The position numbers and the translations under genes are program-made. Under the pieces are notes generated by a model. The model searched no databases and had not been told where the DNA came from. It was given only the letters and a program-made list of their open reading frames with translations. Shown in pieces: positions 53,220 through 64,000 of a stretch of 64,000 nt of DNA. The DNA is from Bradyrhizobium tropiciagri (GTDB taxonomy: Bacteria; Pseudomonadota; Alphaproteobacteria; Rhizobiales; Xanthobacteraceae): assembly GCF_001189845.1 (NCBI RefSeq), contig NZ_LFLZ01000003.1:186001-250000 (forward strand), read 5' to 3'. Each line of letters begins with the position of its first letter. Within the stretch, counting starts at the first letter, position 1.

Positions 53220-54368
53220 ATGCGGCCGACCGACATTGCGATCTCGAATTATCGCTCTATTCGGCGGCTCTTCATGCCCATTCAACCGCTATCCGTCTTC
53301 ATCGGCGAGAACGGCGTCGGCAAATCCAATCTCTATAAGTCGCTGTCGCTGCTGCGCGACGCGGCAACCGGCCGGATCACGCGCACGATCGCCGACGAAG
53401 GCGGGTTGAACTCGGTCTGCTGGTCCGGGCTTCGCAAGCGAGGCGAGGATGGGCGGCTGCGGCTGGCGGCCAGATTCGAACACGTCAATTACTCGATCGA
53501 GCTCGGACATCCCGGCCCGGTCGAGGCGGCGTTTCCCGGCGAGCCAATGATCAAGTCCGAACGCATCGAGACGATCCACGGCAAGCGAAAAGTCCTGATG
53601 ATGGAGCGGACCAATTCGCACGTCAGCGTCCGCGGCGAGAACGGTGCCTGGAGCGAGCACAAGGATGCGGTGCTGCCGTCGGAAACCGCGCTCGCCGATT
53701 TCTTCGACGGCCAGACATGTCCCGAAGTCGGCCTGATCAGGAACGCCTTACAGAGCTGGCGCTTCTATCACGATTTCCGTACCGACCCGGCGTCGCCGAT
53801 CCGCAAGCCATGTCTCGCGATCACGACGCCGTCGCTGAGCGCCGATGGCAGCGATTTGGCAGCCGCTTTGGCAACGCTCAGCGCGATCAGACAAGATGCG
53901 GCCGACCTCCAGGATGCGATCGAGGATGCGTTCCCGGACGCCGAGCTCCGGGCATGGGAAGAAAACGGCCGGTGCGAATTCGAGCTGCGGCAGACAGACA
54001 TGCCGCGGCCGTTCAAGGCCCACGAACTCTCCGACGGGACGCTGAAATATATCTGCCTGCTCGCCGTGTTCATGGGCTATCGGCTGCCGCCGTTCATCGC
54101 GCTGAACGAGCCCGAGACCAGTCTGCATCCGTCGCTGCTGGCGCCATTGGCGAGGTTGATCGCCAAGGCGTCGCGCCGCGCCGATATCTGGATCGTCACC
54201 CATTCGGAACAGCTGATGGAGGCGTTGCGCAGCGAGAGTTCGGTCCCGCTGCGCCGGGTGATCAAAGCGAAGGGCGCCACGGCCATCGAGGGCCTGACCG
54301 CCGGCGGCGAGTTTCGTGACCGGCAAGAAGACCATGACGATGACGATGACGACAGCGACGACGATTAG
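53220..54368 (+). CDS. AAA-family ATPase (RecF/OLD-like, AAA_21)
   Basis: ATG 53220 (the GTG three bases earlier is an alternative) gives 382 residues. Walker A is GENGVGKS at about 31-38 after ISNYRSIRRL, the signature is ELSDGTLKY and Walker B is FIALNEPETSLHPSLL. A late switch His lies in IVTHSEQL. The fold is that of SMC-like ATPases of the OLD/RecF group, lacking a TOPRIM domain. The C-terminus is an unusual run of Asp residues (about 15). The function is unknown; such proteins occur alone or with a toprim nuclease. No partner gene is adjacent. It follows the RND operon by 116 bases. Confidence 0.85.
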   Translation: MRPTDIAISNYRSIRRLFMPIQPLSVFIGENGVGKSNLYKSLSLLRDAATGRITRTIADEGGLNSVCWSGLRKRGEDGRLRLAARFEHVNYSIELGHPGPVEAAFPGEPMIKSERIETIHGKRKVLMMERTNSHVSVRGENGAWSEHKDAVLPSETALADFFDGQTCPEVGLIRNALQSWRFYHDFRTDPASPIRKPCLAITTPSLSADGSDLAAALATLSAIRQDAADLQDAIEDAFPDAELRAWEENGRCEFELRQTDMPRPFKAHELSDGTLKYICLLAVFMGYRLPPFIALNEPETSLHPSLLAPLARLIAKASRRADIWIVTHSEQLMEALRSESSVPLRRVIKAKGATAIEGLTAGGEFRDRQEDHDDDDDDSDDD

Positions 54369-54380
54369 ATCGCGCCGGCG

Positions 54381-55175
54381 CTACTGCCCGAGCGGCTTCA
54401 GGATCTTGATCAACTCGCCGTGCACGAACTCGTTGCCGCCGACGACGTGGCCGGTCTGCAGCGGGTCGTCATTGCCCCGGATGCCGGAGACGGTGCCGCC
54501 GGCTTCCCGGATCATCAGCAGGCCGGCCGCGAGGTCCCAGGGCTGCAGATTGCGTTCCCAATAGCCGTCGAGGCGGCCGGCTGCGACGAAGGCGAGATCG
54601 AGCGAGGCGGCGCCGAAGCGGCGGAAGCCCGCGACCTTGCTCTGCAGCGCGGCCATCTCCTGCAGCGCCAGCTGATGGTTGCCGCGGCCGATATGCGGAA
54701 GGCCGCAGGCGACCACGCATTCGTTGAGCTGGCGGCGGCCGGCGACGCGCAGCCGCTGGTCGTTGAGGAACGCGCCCTTGCCGCGCTCGGCAATGTAGAG
54801 CTCGTCATTGGCGGGATTGTAGATCACGCCCGCGATCACGGTGTCCTCGCGGAGCAGCCCGATCGAGATCGCGAATTGCGGGATGCCGTGCAGGAAGTTG
54901 GTGGTGCCGTCCAAGGGATCGACGATCCAGGTGTGGCTCTTGTCCGAGCCTTCGCGCCTGCCGCCTTCCTCGCCGAGGAACCCGTAACCGGGGCGAGCCT
55001 TTTCGAGGTCGGTGTAGAGCATCTCTTCGGCGCGCTTGTCGGCGAGCGAGACGAAGTTCGCCGGGCCCTTCAGCGAGACCTGGAGATGTTCGATCTCGCC
55101 GAGGTCGCGCTTGAGGCTGCGGCCGGCGCGGCGCGCGGCCTTGACCATGACATTGATGAGGGCGGAGTAGAGCAT
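54381..55175 (-). CDS. suhB: inositol monophosphatase family protein (SuhB-like)
   Basis: The 264-residue protein has the metal-dependent phosphatase motifs: FLGEEGG (the GEE metal ligands), WIVDPLDGTTNFLHG, and WDLAAGLLMIREAGG. It dephosphorylates inositol-1-phosphate or related sugar phosphates. SuhB can also bind RNA polymerase or NusA in other bacteria. The gene ends 12 bases from the stop of the AAA ATPase gene (convergent). Length is normal. Confidence 0.9.
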   Translation of the reverse strand: MLYSALINVMVKAARRAGRSLKRDLGEIEHLQVSLKGPANFVSLADKRAEEMLYTDLEKARPGYGFLGEEGGRREGSDKSHTWIVDPLDGTTNFLHGIPQFAISIGLLREDTVIAGVIYNPANDELYIAERGKGAFLNDQRLRVAGRRQLNECVVACGLPHIGRGNHQLALQEMAALQSKVAGFRRFGAASLDLAFVAAGRLDGYWERNLQPWDLAAGLLMIREAGGTVSGIRGNDDPLQTGHVVGGNEFVHGELIKILKPLGQ

Positions 55176-55228
55176 GATGGACGGCTTCTTCGGTGCGATT
55201 GTGCTGGGACGGCGGGTTCAAACCTAAT

Positions 55229-55334
55229 CCCGTCATCCTGAGGAGCGCGGAACGCGCGTCTCGAAGGATGAACGGCTACCAGCCGGGCCGTTCATCCTTC
55301 GAGGCTCGCCCCGCTCGCACCTCAGGATGACGGG
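55229..55334. repeat. intergenic palindromic repeat of the CCGTCATCCTGAGG family
   Basis: CCGTCATCCTGAGGAGCGCGG and CACCTCAGGATGACGGG are the outer arms, with CGAAGGATGAACGG/CCGTTCATCCTTCG inside. The 106-base element is related to 31491-31595. Confidence 0.85.
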
Positions 55335-55399
55335 GTGGAGGGGAACTGTGCCTTGGATTTCCGGACTGGGTGCCCTCTGGAAGTGGCGCCGTCAAGGCG

Positions 55400-56473
55400 T
55401 CATTTGACGTTGTTTCCGATCCATTTTCGGGCCGCTGCCTCGCCCTTGGCGCGGTCTTCCGGGCTCATATCGGCGAGGATGTCGTCGAGATCGGGGTCGC
55501 CCTTGCCGGCGGTCTTGGCGACGGTGTGCCATTTCAGCGCCTCGACCTTGTCCACCGGGGCGCCGGCGCCGGTCGCCAGCACATGGGCGAGGCGGTTCTG
55601 CGCGATCGGGCTGTTCTGCCGGGCCGCCTTGCGCAGCAGCGTGATCGCCGCCGGCACGTTCCGCGGCGTGCCGGCGCCATTGTAGAGCGCGATGGCGTAT
55701 TCGACCTCGGCGTCGACATTGTCGGCCACCGAGGCCGCCTGCAGCAGCCGCGCCGCCTTTTCGAGGTCCTTCGGCACGCCGGTGCCTTCCTTGTAGAAGG
55801 TCGCCAGCGCGTATTGCGCCTCGGGGCTGCCGGCGTCCGCGGCCATCCGCAACAGCTCGGCGGAGCGCTTGAGGTCCTGCGGCAGGGTCTGGCCGTCGAG
55901 ATAGAGCAGCGCAAGATTATAGGCCGCCTTCGGTTCGCCGAGCTTGGCGGCCGACGCCAGCAGCTTGACCGCGGAATCCTTGTCCACCGTGCCGCCGCGG
56001 CCCGCGATCCGCATCATGGCGAGTGCGAACATCGCCTCGCGGTCGCCGGCATCGGAGGCGCGCTTGTACCAGTCGTCGGCCTTGACGTAGTCGCGCTTGA
56101 CGCCGAGCCCATTGGCATAGAGCTCGCCAAGCATCGTCATGGCCTTGGCATCGTTGTTGTTCTGCGCGCGCACCGTCGCGAGATCGAATGCGGTCTTGTA
56201 CATGCCGCGCTGATAGGCGCCGTAGACGAGGTCGACATTGGGATCGTCCGGCGGCGGGGTCGGCGAGGGTGTCGGCGTCGGGGTGGGCGTGGCCGCAGGC
56301 TTCGGCGCGGGCTTCTTCGCGACCGGCGTATGCACCTTCGGCTTTTCCTTCGGAGCCTCCTTCTTCGCAGGCGGCGGCGTCTGGGCCGGCGGCGTGATCG
56401 AGAGCTGCGCCATCGCGCCGCTCGCCAGCATCGTGCAGCCGAGCGCAACACCTATCGGACGCAGGCATTTCAT
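55400..56473 (-). CDS. exported Sel1-repeat protein
   Basis: ATG 56473 (MKCLRPIGVALG) gives 357 residues. A signal peptide (cleaved near AMA-QL) is followed by a Lys/Pro/Thr-rich stretch (about 27-80). Then come about six Sel1-type helical repeats such as AKAMTMLGELYANGLGVKRDYVKADDWYKRA, with the LY.NG.GV..D..KA..WY pattern. Sel1 proteins are periplasmic adaptors in protein-protein contacts. It is 7 bases before thiE on the minus strand, so they may share a transcript with no clear functional link. Confidence 0.87.
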   Translation of the reverse strand: MKCLRPIGVALGCTMLASGAMAQLSITPPAQTPPPAKKEAPKEKPKVHTPVAKKPAPKPAATPTPTPTPSPTPPPDDPNVDLVYGAYQRGMYKTAFDLATVRAQNNNDAKAMTMLGELYANGLGVKRDYVKADDWYKRASDAGDREAMFALAMMRIAGRGGTVDKDSAVKLLASAAKLGEPKAAYNLALLYLDGQTLPQDLKRSAELLRMAADAGSPEAQYALATFYKEGTGVPKDLEKAARLLQAASVADNVDAEVEYAIALYNGAGTPRNVPAAITLLRKAARQNSPIAQNRLAHVLATGAGAPVDKVEALKWHTVAKTAGKGDPDLDDILADMSPEDRAKGEAAARKWIGNNVK

Positions 56474-56480
56474 TCCGGCG

Positions 56481-57170
56481 TCATCCCTCGGCCTTCCCCT
56501 CGACCTTGGCCTTGCCGAATGTGCCGGCATGCGCCCGCGCAATCGTCTCGCCGATCTCGACGAGGGCCGCCTTCGCGCCGCGCGGATCGGACCAGATGAA
56601 GTCTCCGACCAGCACGAAATCCGCGCCGGCCGCCGCGAACGCCTCGGCCTCCTCGCGCGAGGTTGCAAAGCCGACGCAGGGCGGCTCGAACAATTCGTCC
56701 CACCATTGCAGCCGCTCGGCGATCGCCTCGCTCGACGGCCGCTGGCCCTTGGTGTCGGGCTCGCCGAACAGCACGTAGTCGGCACCGGCTTCGCCCGCCG
56801 CCATGGAATCGTGGCGCGTCGCGAGCCCGCCGACGCCGACGATGCGGTCGGGCCTCAGCGCGGGCGCAGCCTCTTCCATCGCGGCGATGCCGGTTAGATG
56901 CGCGCCGTCGGCACCGGCGCGGGCCACGATGTCGGGTTGGCCGTCGATCAAGAGCGCCGCACCGGCGTTCTGGATCGCAGGCGCCAGCGCCTTGACGGTC
57001 GAGATCATGCTGCGCGGGTCGCTCTCGCGCAGCCGCACCAGAACCGCCGCGACGTCGGCGGCGGCAAGCAATTCGGCAAGCTCGGCCGCAAGCCGCGCGG
57101 GCTCGTCGACCGGCGGGGTTGCCAGATAGAGGCGCGGCACCGGCCGCGGCGGAACGGGCTTGGTGGCCAA
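56481..57170 (-). CDS. thiE: thiamine-phosphate synthase-like protein
   Basis: The start is TTG 57170, immediately after the aldolase stop (TAG|TTG), with CAGGCGG just inside the upstream gene. The 229-residue TIM barrel has ThiE features: LYLATPP at the first strand, ADVAAVLVRLRESDPR (the pyrophosphate-binding part), GAALLIDGQPDIVARAGADGAHLTG and GADYVLFGEPDTKG. It would join thiazole and pyrimidine phosphates. The strand VGVGGLATRHDSM differs from canonical ThiE (usually GxSxH), so activity is not certain. A short form of the family is common in rhizobia beside fba. Confidence 0.78.
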   Translation of the reverse strand: MATKPVPPRPVPRLYLATPPVDEPARLAAELAELLAAADVAAVLVRLRESDPRSMISTVKALAPAIQNAGAALLIDGQPDIVARAGADGAHLTGIAAMEEAAPALRPDRIVGVGGLATRHDSMAAGEAGADYVLFGEPDTKGQRPSSEAIAERLQWWDELFEPPCVGFATSREEAEAFAAAGADFVLVGDFIWSDPRGAKAALVEIGETIARAHAGTFGKAKVEGKAEG

Positions 57171-58196
57171 CTATGCCGCCTGTTTTTCGAGGCCGGCTTC
57201 CCAATTGCCGGTGCTCGCGAGCCCGTTCATCCGGGCGCGATGCGAGAAGGCGCGCTGGCCCGCGGGGACGTTGTCGGGCTTGCCGGACCACGCCTTCTGC
57301 GGCGCCGCCTGCAACGCACGGCCATAGGAGAAGGTCAGCCGCCAGGGCAGATGGCCGATCTTGTTCATGGCGTCGAGATGTGCAGTCGCCTCCTCGTCGC
57401 TCTGTCCGCCGGAGAGGAAGGCGATGCCGGGCACCGCGGCCGGCACGCAGCTCTTGAGCAGGCGGACGGTCTTTTCGGCGACTTCCTGCACCGAGGCCTG
57501 TTTCGGGCACTTCTTGCCCGAGATCGCCATGTTGGGCTTCAGGATCATGCCTTCGAGCGCGACGCGCTGCACCCGCAATTCCTGGAAGGTGCGGTTCAGC
57601 ACCCGCTGCGTCACCTCGTAGCAGCGGTCGATGTCGTGATCGCCGTCCATCAGCACTTCGGGCTCGACGATCGGGACGATTTGCGCGGCCTGGCACAGCG
57701 CGGCGTAGCGCGCCAGCGCATGGGCGTTGACGCGGATCGCGGTCTGGGTCGGGATTCGCGGTCCGATATCGATCACCGCGCGCCACTTCGCAAAGCGCGC
57801 ACCGCGCTCGTAATATTTCTTCAGCCGCTCGGCGAGCTTGTCGAGGCCAACGGTCACGAGTTCGCCCGGGCAGTTCGGCAGCGCTTGCGTGCCTTCATCG
57901 ACCTTGATGCCGGGGATCGCGCCCGCTTGCTCGATCAGCTTGACCAGCGGCGTGCCGTCCTTGGCGTTTTGCCAGATCGTCTCGTCGTAGAGGATGACGC
58001 CGGAGATATACTTGCTCATCGCCTCCTGCGAGCGGAACAGCATCTCGCGATAGTCGCGGCGATTGTCCTCAGTCGAATCGACCTTGATGGCGTCGAAACG
58101 CTTCTTGATGGTGCCGGAGGATTCGTCGGCGGCGAGGATGCCCTTGCCCGGGGTGACCATGGCAAGCGCAATTTTGTTGAGGTCGGAGAGGTTCAT
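57171..58196 (-). CDS. fructose-bisphosphate aldolase class I
   Basis: ATG 58196 behind GGAGGACAC gives 341 residues. The sequence GKGILAADESSGTIKKRF and the Schiff-base strand with Lys in EGMILKPNMAIS are those of class I aldolases. Class I enzymes are uncommon in bacteria, and a class II aldolase gene lies 190 bases upstream in the same block, so the cell has both types in one locus. It splits or forms fructose 1,6-bisphosphate in the cytoplasm. Confidence 0.92.
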   Translation of the reverse strand: MNLSDLNKIALAMVTPGKGILAADESSGTIKKRFDAIKVDSTEDNRRDYREMLFRSQEAMSKYISGVILYDETIWQNAKDGTPLVKLIEQAGAIPGIKVDEGTQALPNCPGELVTVGLDKLAERLKKYYERGARFAKWRAVIDIGPRIPTQTAIRVNAHALARYAALCQAAQIVPIVEPEVLMDGDHDIDRCYEVTQRVLNRTFQELRVQRVALEGMILKPNMAISGKKCPKQASVQEVAEKTVRLLKSCVPAAVPGIAFLSGGQSDEEATAHLDAMNKIGHLPWRLTFSYGRALQAAPQKAWSGKPDNVPAGQRAFSHRARMNGLASTGNWEAGLEKQAA

Positions 58197-58310
58197 GGGG
58201 AGTGTCCTCCAGAGCATTGCCTTTGCAAACCAAAATAGGCGGTTCTCGGGCAAATGCCTAGAAAACGTTCGTCGCGGCCAGCGTTTGCCGTGGCCGGCGA
58301 TCAAGCCTTC

Positions 58311-58347
58311 GGGACACCGTTTCCGACTGCGTCGGAGCCGGTGTCCC
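58311..58347. terminator. strong hairpin between the two aldolase genes
   Basis: GGGACACCG pairs with CGGTGTCCC, and TCCGAC with GTCGGA inside, separated by short bulges. It lies 40 bases after the class II aldolase stop, upstream of the class I gene, so it may end or attenuate transcription. No U-run follows. Confidence 0.5.
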
Positions 58348-58386
58348 GCCTTAATGATTCAGGCAAGAAGTTGTCAGGTTGCCTCG

Positions 58387-59454
58387 TCAGGCGATCTTGG
58401 GGTCGAGCTGGCCCGCGGCATAGCGCTTGGCCATCTCCGCCGTGGTCAGCACCTTCTTGATCTTGCTGGCCTGGCCCGCGGTGTTGAACTCCTGCAGGCG
58501 CTGCTTGCACAGCTTGGTCATCGCCTCCATCGCAGGCTTCAGATACTTGCGCGGATCAAACTCTTCCGGATTGTCCTTCAGAACTTTCCGGATCTGGCCG
58601 GTCATCGCCATCCGGTTGTCGGTGTCGATGTTGATCTTGCGCACGCCGTTCTTGATGCCGCGCTGGATCTCGGCGACCGGCACGCCCCAGGTCGGCTTCA
58701 TCTTGCCGCCATTGGCGTTGATGATCTCCTGCAGCTCCTGCGGCACCGACGAGGAGCCGTGCATGACGAGATGCGTGTTCGGCAGCTTGCGATGGATTTC
58801 CTCGATCACGTTCATTGCGAGGATGTCGCCGTCGGGCTTGCGGGTGAACTTGTAGGCACCGTGCGAGGTGCCCATCGCGATCGCGAGCGCGTCGACCTTG
58901 GTCTCCTTGACGAACTTCACGGCTTCGTCCGGATTGGTCAGCAGCTGGTCATGCGACAGCTTGCCCTCGGCGCCGTGGCCGTCTTCCTTGTCGCCCATGC
59001 CGGTCTCGAGCGAGCCGAGCACGCCGAGCTCGCCTTCCACCGAGATGCCGCCAAGATGGGCCATGCCGGTCACCGTCCGGGTGACGCCGACATTGTAGTC
59101 CCAGTCGCCTGGGGTCTTGCCGTCGGCCTTCAGCGAGCCGTCCATCATGACCGAGGTGAAGCCGGCCTGGATCGCGGTCATGCAGGTCGCAGGCTCGTTG
59201 CCGTGGTCGAGATGCACGCAGACCGGGATCTGCGGATAGATCTCGGTGACGGCGTCCATCATGTGCTTGAGCATGACGTCGTTGGCGTAGGACCGCGCGC
59301 CGCGCGAGGCCTGGATGATGACCGGTGCGTCGACCTCGGAGGCCGCGGCCATGATCGACAGCGCCTGCTCCATGTTGTTGATGTTGAAGGCAGGTACGCC
59401 GTAATCATGCTCGGCCGCGTGATCGAGCAGTTGCCGCAACGTTATGCGAGCCAT
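58387..59454 (-). CDS. fba: fructose-bisphosphate aldolase class II, Calvin-cycle subtype
   Basis: ATG 59454 ([16 protein letters not shown]), behind CAGGGAGA, gives 355 residues. The zinc ligands are visible: HLDHGNE (His) and the later [10 protein letters not shown] and HGSSSVP segments. [13 protein letters not shown] is the conserved phosphate-binding part. The length and the start match the Calvin-cycle type (cbbA-like) rather than the enterobacterial FbaA. It works next to pgk, gap and tkt in glycolysis and gluconeogenesis or the Calvin cycle. An upstream palindromic repeat separates it from pgk. Confidence 0.93.
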   Translation of the reverse strand: MARITLRQLLDHAAEHDYGVPAFNINNMEQALSIMAAASEVDAPVIIQASRGARSYANDVMLKHMMDAVTEIYPQIPVCVHLDHGNEPATCMTAIQAGFTSVMMDGSLKADGKTPGDWDYNVGVTRTVTGMAHLGGISVEGELGVLGSLETGMGDKEDGHGAEGKLSHDQLLTNPDEAVKFVKETKVDALAIAMGTSHGAYKFTRKPDGDILAMNVIEEIHRKLPNTHLVMHGSSSVPQELQEIINANGGKMKPTWGVPVAEIQRGIKNGVRKINIDTDNRMAMTGQIRKVLKDNPEEFDPRKYLKPAMEAMTKLCKQRLQEFNTAGQASKIKKVLTTAEMAKRYAAGQLDPKIA

Positions 59455-59542
59455 TCCATTTCTCCCTGTAGTGCGCGTTCGGATTCGAACCAGATCATGA
59501 TGCATTTCCACGGAAACGCATCATGATCTCATCTCTTTGTTT

Positions 59543-59591
59543 GAGCATGATCTTTTCGGAAAACCGCTTCACACTTTTCCGGATCATGCTC
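59543..59591. repeat. palindromic intergenic repeat, copy 3
   Basis: GAGCATGATCTTTTCGGAAAACCGC and CGGATCATGCTC form the same hairpin as at 30464 and 41492. It is preceded by a second palindromic part (GCATCATGATC/GATCATGATGC) at 59496-59530, between pgk and fba. Confidence 0.85.
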
Positions 59592-59606
59592 TCGATCAAC
59601 CCTTTT

Positions 59607-60791
59607 TCAGAACTTCGCGCCCGGCAGCGGCTTGCCTTCCATCCATTCAAGAAACGCGCCGCCCGCGGTCGAGACATAGGAAAAATCGCCGGCCACGCCC
59701 GCCTGGTTCAGCGCCGCGACGGTATCGCCGCCGCCGGCGACCGAGATCAGCTTCTTGGCCCTGGTCCGCTCGGCGGCATGCTTGGCCGAAACCATGGTGC
59801 CGCGGTCGAACGGCGTCAGCTCGAAGGCGCCGAGCGGCCCGTTCCAGACCAGCGTCGCCGCATCGTCGATCGCGGCATGGATCCGCGCGATCGATTGCGG
59901 GCCGACGTCGAGGATCATGCCGTCCGCCGGGATCGCGTCGAGGCCGTAGGCATGTGAGGGCGCGTTGGCGGCGAACTGGTTGGCGACGACAGCGTCGACC
60001 GGGAGGATGATCGCGCAATTGGCGGCGTTGGCCTTCTCCATGATCCGCAGCGCGGTCGCGGCGAGGTCCTTCTCGGCGAGCGACTTGCCGACCGCGACGC
60101 CCTGCGCGTGCAGGAAGGTGTTGGCCATGCCGCCGCCGATCACCAGCGCGTCGACCTTGTTCACGAGGTTTTCCAGGAGATCGATCTTGGTCGAGACCTT
60201 GGCGCCGCCGATGATCGCGATCACGGGTTTCGTCGGCGCTTCCAGCGCCTTACCGAGCGCGTCGAGCTCGGCCTGCATGGTGCGGCCGGCGTAGGCCGGC
60301 AGCTTGTGGCCGAGGCCTTCGGTCGAGGCGTGGGCGCGATGGGCGGCGGAGAACGCGTCGTTGACCCAGATGTCTCCGAGTTTTGCCAGCTCAGCAACGA
60401 AGCCGGCGTCGTTCTTTTCTTCTTCCTTGTGGAAGCGGGTGTTTTCCAGACAGAGGATGTCGCCATCCTTGAGTGCTGCAACTGCCGTGGCTGCGGCGTC
60501 GCCGATGCAATCCTCGGCGAAAGCGACCGGGCGCTTGATCACCTTCGACAGCGCTTCAGCTACCGGCTTCAGCGACTCCTTGGGATCGCGTCCCTTGGGC
60601 CGGCCGAAATGGGCGAGCAGGATCACCTTGCCGCCCTTGTCGGAGATTTCGGTGATGGTGGGGGCAACGCGCTCGAGCCTTGTTGCGTCGGTGACGCGGC
60701 CGCCTTCCATGGGTACGTTGAGGTCGACGCGCAGCAGCACGCGCTTGCCCTTCAAATTGACGTCGTCGAGGGTGCGGAACGATTTTGTCAT
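59607..60791 (-). CDS. pgk: phosphoglycerate kinase
   Basis: ATG 60791 ([15 protein letters not shown]) gives 394 residues. Conserved pieces include [16 protein letters not shown] near the N-terminus, [62 protein letters not shown] and [12 protein letters not shown]. The size is normal. The enzyme makes ATP and 3-phosphoglycerate from 1,3-bisphosphoglycerate in either direction. The gene follows gap by 143 bases, as in other rhizobial chromosomes. Confidence 0.96.
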   Translation of the reverse strand: MTKSFRTLDDVNLKGKRVLLRVDLNVPMEGGRVTDATRLERVAPTITEISDKGGKVILLAHFGRPKGRDPKESLKPVAEALSKVIKRPVAFAEDCIGDAAATAVAALKDGDILCLENTRFHKEEEKNDAGFVAELAKLGDIWVNDAFSAAHRAHASTEGLGHKLPAYAGRTMQAELDALGKALEAPTKPVIAIIGGAKVSTKIDLLENLVNKVDALVIGGGMANTFLHAQGVAVGKSLAEKDLAATALRIMEKANAANCAIILPVDAVVANQFAANAPSHAYGLDAIPADGMILDVGPQSIARIHAAIDDAATLVWNGPLGAFELTPFDRGTMVSAKHAAERTRAKKLISVAGGGDTVAALNQAGVAGDFSYVSTAGGAFLEWMEGKPLPGAKF

Positions 60792-60934
60792 GAGCGTTTC
60801 CTGTGCGGCCGGACACAGCCGTCCTGGGGACGGCGTCGCTTTCGCTTGCCGATGTCGCGGCCGTCGAAGCCGCGAGTGCGAGGGGCAAAGACGCAGATGC
60901 CCGGCGCGGGGCCGGGCATCACGAACAGTCGAAC

Positions 60935-61942
<1,008 letters not shown>

Positions 61943-62102
61943 GCTCGTCTCCTCTAATGCTGTTGTCAGCCCCGCGGGAGGGCTCCCACGAGGTTTTTAC
62001 GGCGGAACGCCCGGTTCGGCCGGGCGCGTACGGAAAAGATGGAGCTTAGGTAATCCTTTTTCGCGACAAGCTCAACCTTGGCCCGCGGGTGTCAGGCCAG
62101 CG

Positions 62103-64000
62103 TCAGACGCGCTTCGTGGCAGCGTTAACGACGGCCTCAGCGGTAATGCCGAAATGCGGGAAAAGGTCCTTCGCCGGGGCGCTGGCGCCGAAACCGTGCA
62201 TGCCGATGAATTCGCCATCATGGCCGATCACGGCATCCCAGCCCCAGCGCACCGCGGCCTCGATCGCAATCTTGACCGGAGCGTTGCCGATAATGGCATT
62301 TTGTCGCTCGGCAGGCTGCGCCAGCAGCAATTCCAGCGACGGGACCGAGACGACCCGCGTCGCGATGCCGCGCCCGGCCAGCTGCTTCTGCGCCTCGACC
62401 GCGATCTGGACCTCGGAACCGGACGCGAACAATGACACTTTTGCGTCACCCTGGGCCGCGACCAGTTCGTAGGCGCCGTGGCTGCAGGGATTGTCGTTCG
62501 GCGCCGTGGTGCGGAGCTGCGGCAGGTTCTGGCGGGTCAGCGCCAGCACCGTCGGTCCGTCGATGCGGTTGAGCGCCAGTTCCCAGCACTCGGCGGTCTC
62601 GACCGCGTCGCAGGGACGGAACACGCGCATGTTGGGGATCGCGCGCAGCGCCGAGAGATGCTCCACCGGCTGGTGCGTCGGGCCGTCCTCGCCGAGGCCG
62701 ATCGAGTCATGGGTCATGACATAGACCACGCCGGTGCCCATCAGCGCCGACAGCCGCATCGCGGGGCGCGCATAGTCGGTGAACACCAGGAAGGTGGCGC
62801 CGTTCGGCGCGAAACCGCCATGCAGGAAGATGCCGTTGAGGCACGCCGCCATGCCGTGTTCGCGGATGCCGTAATGGATGAAGCGGCCCTTCGGCGTCTT
62901 GGCGCCGAACGCTGTCGCCGACTTTGCCTTGTTGTTGTTGGAGCCGGTGAGGTCGGCGGAGCCGGCTACGAATTCCATCGGCATCGCGGCCGCGATCACC
63001 TCGATCGCAGCTTCCGATGATTTGCGGGAGGCGACGTTGAGCGGGTTTTCCAAGAGGCCCTTCTTGAAGGCGCGCAGCCCCTTGGCGAGCGACTGCGGCC
63101 GCTCGTGTCGGATGCGGCGCTCGAACTCGGCGCGCTTGCGGTTGCCGAGCTGCGCGAACTGCTCGTCCCATGCCTTGTGCTCGACGGCGCCGCGGGCACC
63201 CGCCTCGCGCCAGGCCTTCAGCACATCGTCGGGCACCGAGAACGGCTCGAGCGAGATGCCGAGCTTTTCCTTGGCGGCCTTGAGCTCGTCGGCGCCGAGC
63301 GCTTCGCCATGGGCTTTCGCAGTGCCGGCCTTGTGCGGCGCGCCGTAACCGATCGTGGTCTTGCAGGCGATCATCGAAGGCTTGCTGGATTTCTGTGCGC
63401 GGGTGATCGCAGCCGCAATCGCCTGCGGATCATGGCCGTCGATCAATTCGGCGGCCCAGCCTGCCGACTTGAAGCGCTTCACCTGGTCGACGGAATCGGA
63501 GATCGAGGTCGGGCCGTCGATCGAGATGCCGTTGTCGTCGTACAGCACGATCATCTTGTTGAGCCGCCAGACGCCGGCGAGCGCGATCGCTTCCTGCGAG
63601 ATGCCTTCCATCAGGTCGCCGTCGGAGGCGAGCACATAGGTGTGGTGGTTGACGATCTTCTTGCCGAACTCGGCGGCGAGCATCTTCTCGGCGAGCGCCA
63701 TGCCGACCGCGGTCGCAATGCCCTGGCCGAGCGGGCCGGTGGTGGTCTCGATGCCCTTCGTGTGGAAATTCTCCGGGTGTCCCGGCGTCAGCGATCCGAG
63801 CTGGCGGAAGCGCTTGATCTGGTCGAGCGTCATGTCCTTGTTGCCGGTGAGGTACAGCAACGCATAGAGCAGCATCGAGCCGTGGCCGGCCGACAGCACG
63901 AAGCGATCGCGGTCGGGCCACGCGGTGTCGGCGGCATCGAATTTCAGAAACTTTGTGAACAGCACGGTCGCGATGTCGGCGGCGCCCATCGGCAGGCCGG
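62103..64000 (-). CDS. tkt: transketolase (5' end beyond the window)
   Basis: The frame is open to the right edge. The product has [18 protein letters not shown], the [18 protein letters not shown] helix, the thiamine-diphosphate motif [36 protein letters not shown], and the late transketolase parts [35 protein letters not shown] and ALTRQNLP. The N-terminus of the family usually begins with about 30 residues before [11 protein letters not shown], so the start codon lies beyond 64000. It transfers two-carbon units between sugar phosphates and is the last gene of the block. Confidence 0.95.
   Translation of the reverse strand, partial: GLPMGAADIATVLFTKFLKFDAADTAWPDRDRFVLSAGHGSMLLYALLYLTGNKDMTLDQIKRFRQLGSLTPGHPENFHTKGIETTTGPLGQGIATAVGMALAEKMLAAEFGKKIVNHHTYVLASDGDLMEGISQEAIALAGVWRLNKMIVLYDDNGISIDGPTSISDSVDQVKRFKSAGWAAELIDGHDPQAIAAAITRAQKSSKPSMIACKTTIGYGAPHKAGTAKAHGEALGADELKAAKEKLGISLEPFSVPDDVLKAWREAGARGAVEHKAWDEQFAQLGNRKRAEFERRIRHERPQSLAKGLRAFKKGLLENPLNVASRKSSEAAIEVIAAAMPMEFVAGSADLTGSNNNKAKSATAFGAKTPKGRFIHYGIREHGMAACLNGIFLHGGFAPNGATFLVFTDYARPAMRLSALMGTGVVYVMTHDSIGLGEDGPTHQPVEHLSALRAIPNMRVFRPCDAVETAECWELALNRIDGPTVLALTRQNLPQLRTTAPNDNPCSHGAYELVAAQGDAKVSLFASGSEVQIAVEAQKQLAGRGIATRVVSVPSLELLLAQPAERQNAIIGNAPVKIAIEAAVRWGWDAVIGHDGEFIGMHGFGASAPAKDLFPHFGITAEAVVNAATKRV

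Noticed and set aside
56470-57786. A 438-codon minus-strand frame overlapping thiE and the class I aldolase
   Set aside because: It is a shadow in another register; the product is Arg/Ala rich without a domain, and the true genes in this span are clear.

Overview
The window looks like a Bradyrhizobium-type alphaproteobacterial chromosome. GC is high, the right half carries tkt-gap-pgk-fba in the rhizobial order, and there are many intergenic palindromic repeats and several LysR/TetR-type divergent gene pairs. No 16S or other species marker is present, so the genus is an inference.

Bases 1-26.6 kb are accessory DNA. At the left edge is a 3' fragment of a tRNA-Arg gene. From 744 to 17577 runs a strictly co-directional set of 16 genes, mostly joined by ATGA or few-base overlaps. 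It encodes two exported ABM-like proteins, a degenerate ketosynthase, an acyl carrier protein, three exported beta-propeller proteins (about 35 blades in all, two carrying cupredoxin-like domains), two START/SRPBCC proteins, an alpha/beta hydrolase, a metal-dependent 'cyclase', an intact FabF-type ketosynthase, a phosphopantetheinyl transferase, a DUF3052-like protein, a di-heme MauG/CCP-type peroxidase and a second copper protein. A SARP-like (BTAD) regulator converges on its 3' end. I read this as an undescribed type II polyketide/fatty-acyl pathway whose product is finished by a periplasmic copper/haem module.

Bases 19.1-24.4 kb carry a compact ubiquitin-like conjugation operon: a tandem Ubl ending in Gly-Gly-Ala, an E2, a JAMM peptidase, an E1 and an unknown fifth protein. 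Divergent to it is an XRE repressor / ImmA-type metalloprotease pair. This resembles the ubiquitin-like (Bil-type) antiphage systems. A frameshifted HNH nuclease remnant and a tyrosine integrase follow, and the island ends at tRNA-Leu(CAA) (26529-26613).

From 26.8 kb onward the sequence looks like core or ordinary chromosome: dsbB, an AbrB transporter, small periplasmic proteins, a TetR/thioesterase pair with twin operators, lrgAB, a TauE permease, a DsbA-like protein, a CGNR regulator divergent from azlCD, LysR/SDR genes (one SDR frameshifted), a catalytically dead HtrA-like protein, an acyl-CoA synthetase, PilZ, LysR/aldo-keto reductase, MotA/MotB-like proteins, an RND efflux pair, an AAA ATPase, an inositol monophosphatase, a Sel1 protein, thiE and a glycolytic/Calvin block (class I and class II aldolases, pgk, gap, tkt running off the right end).
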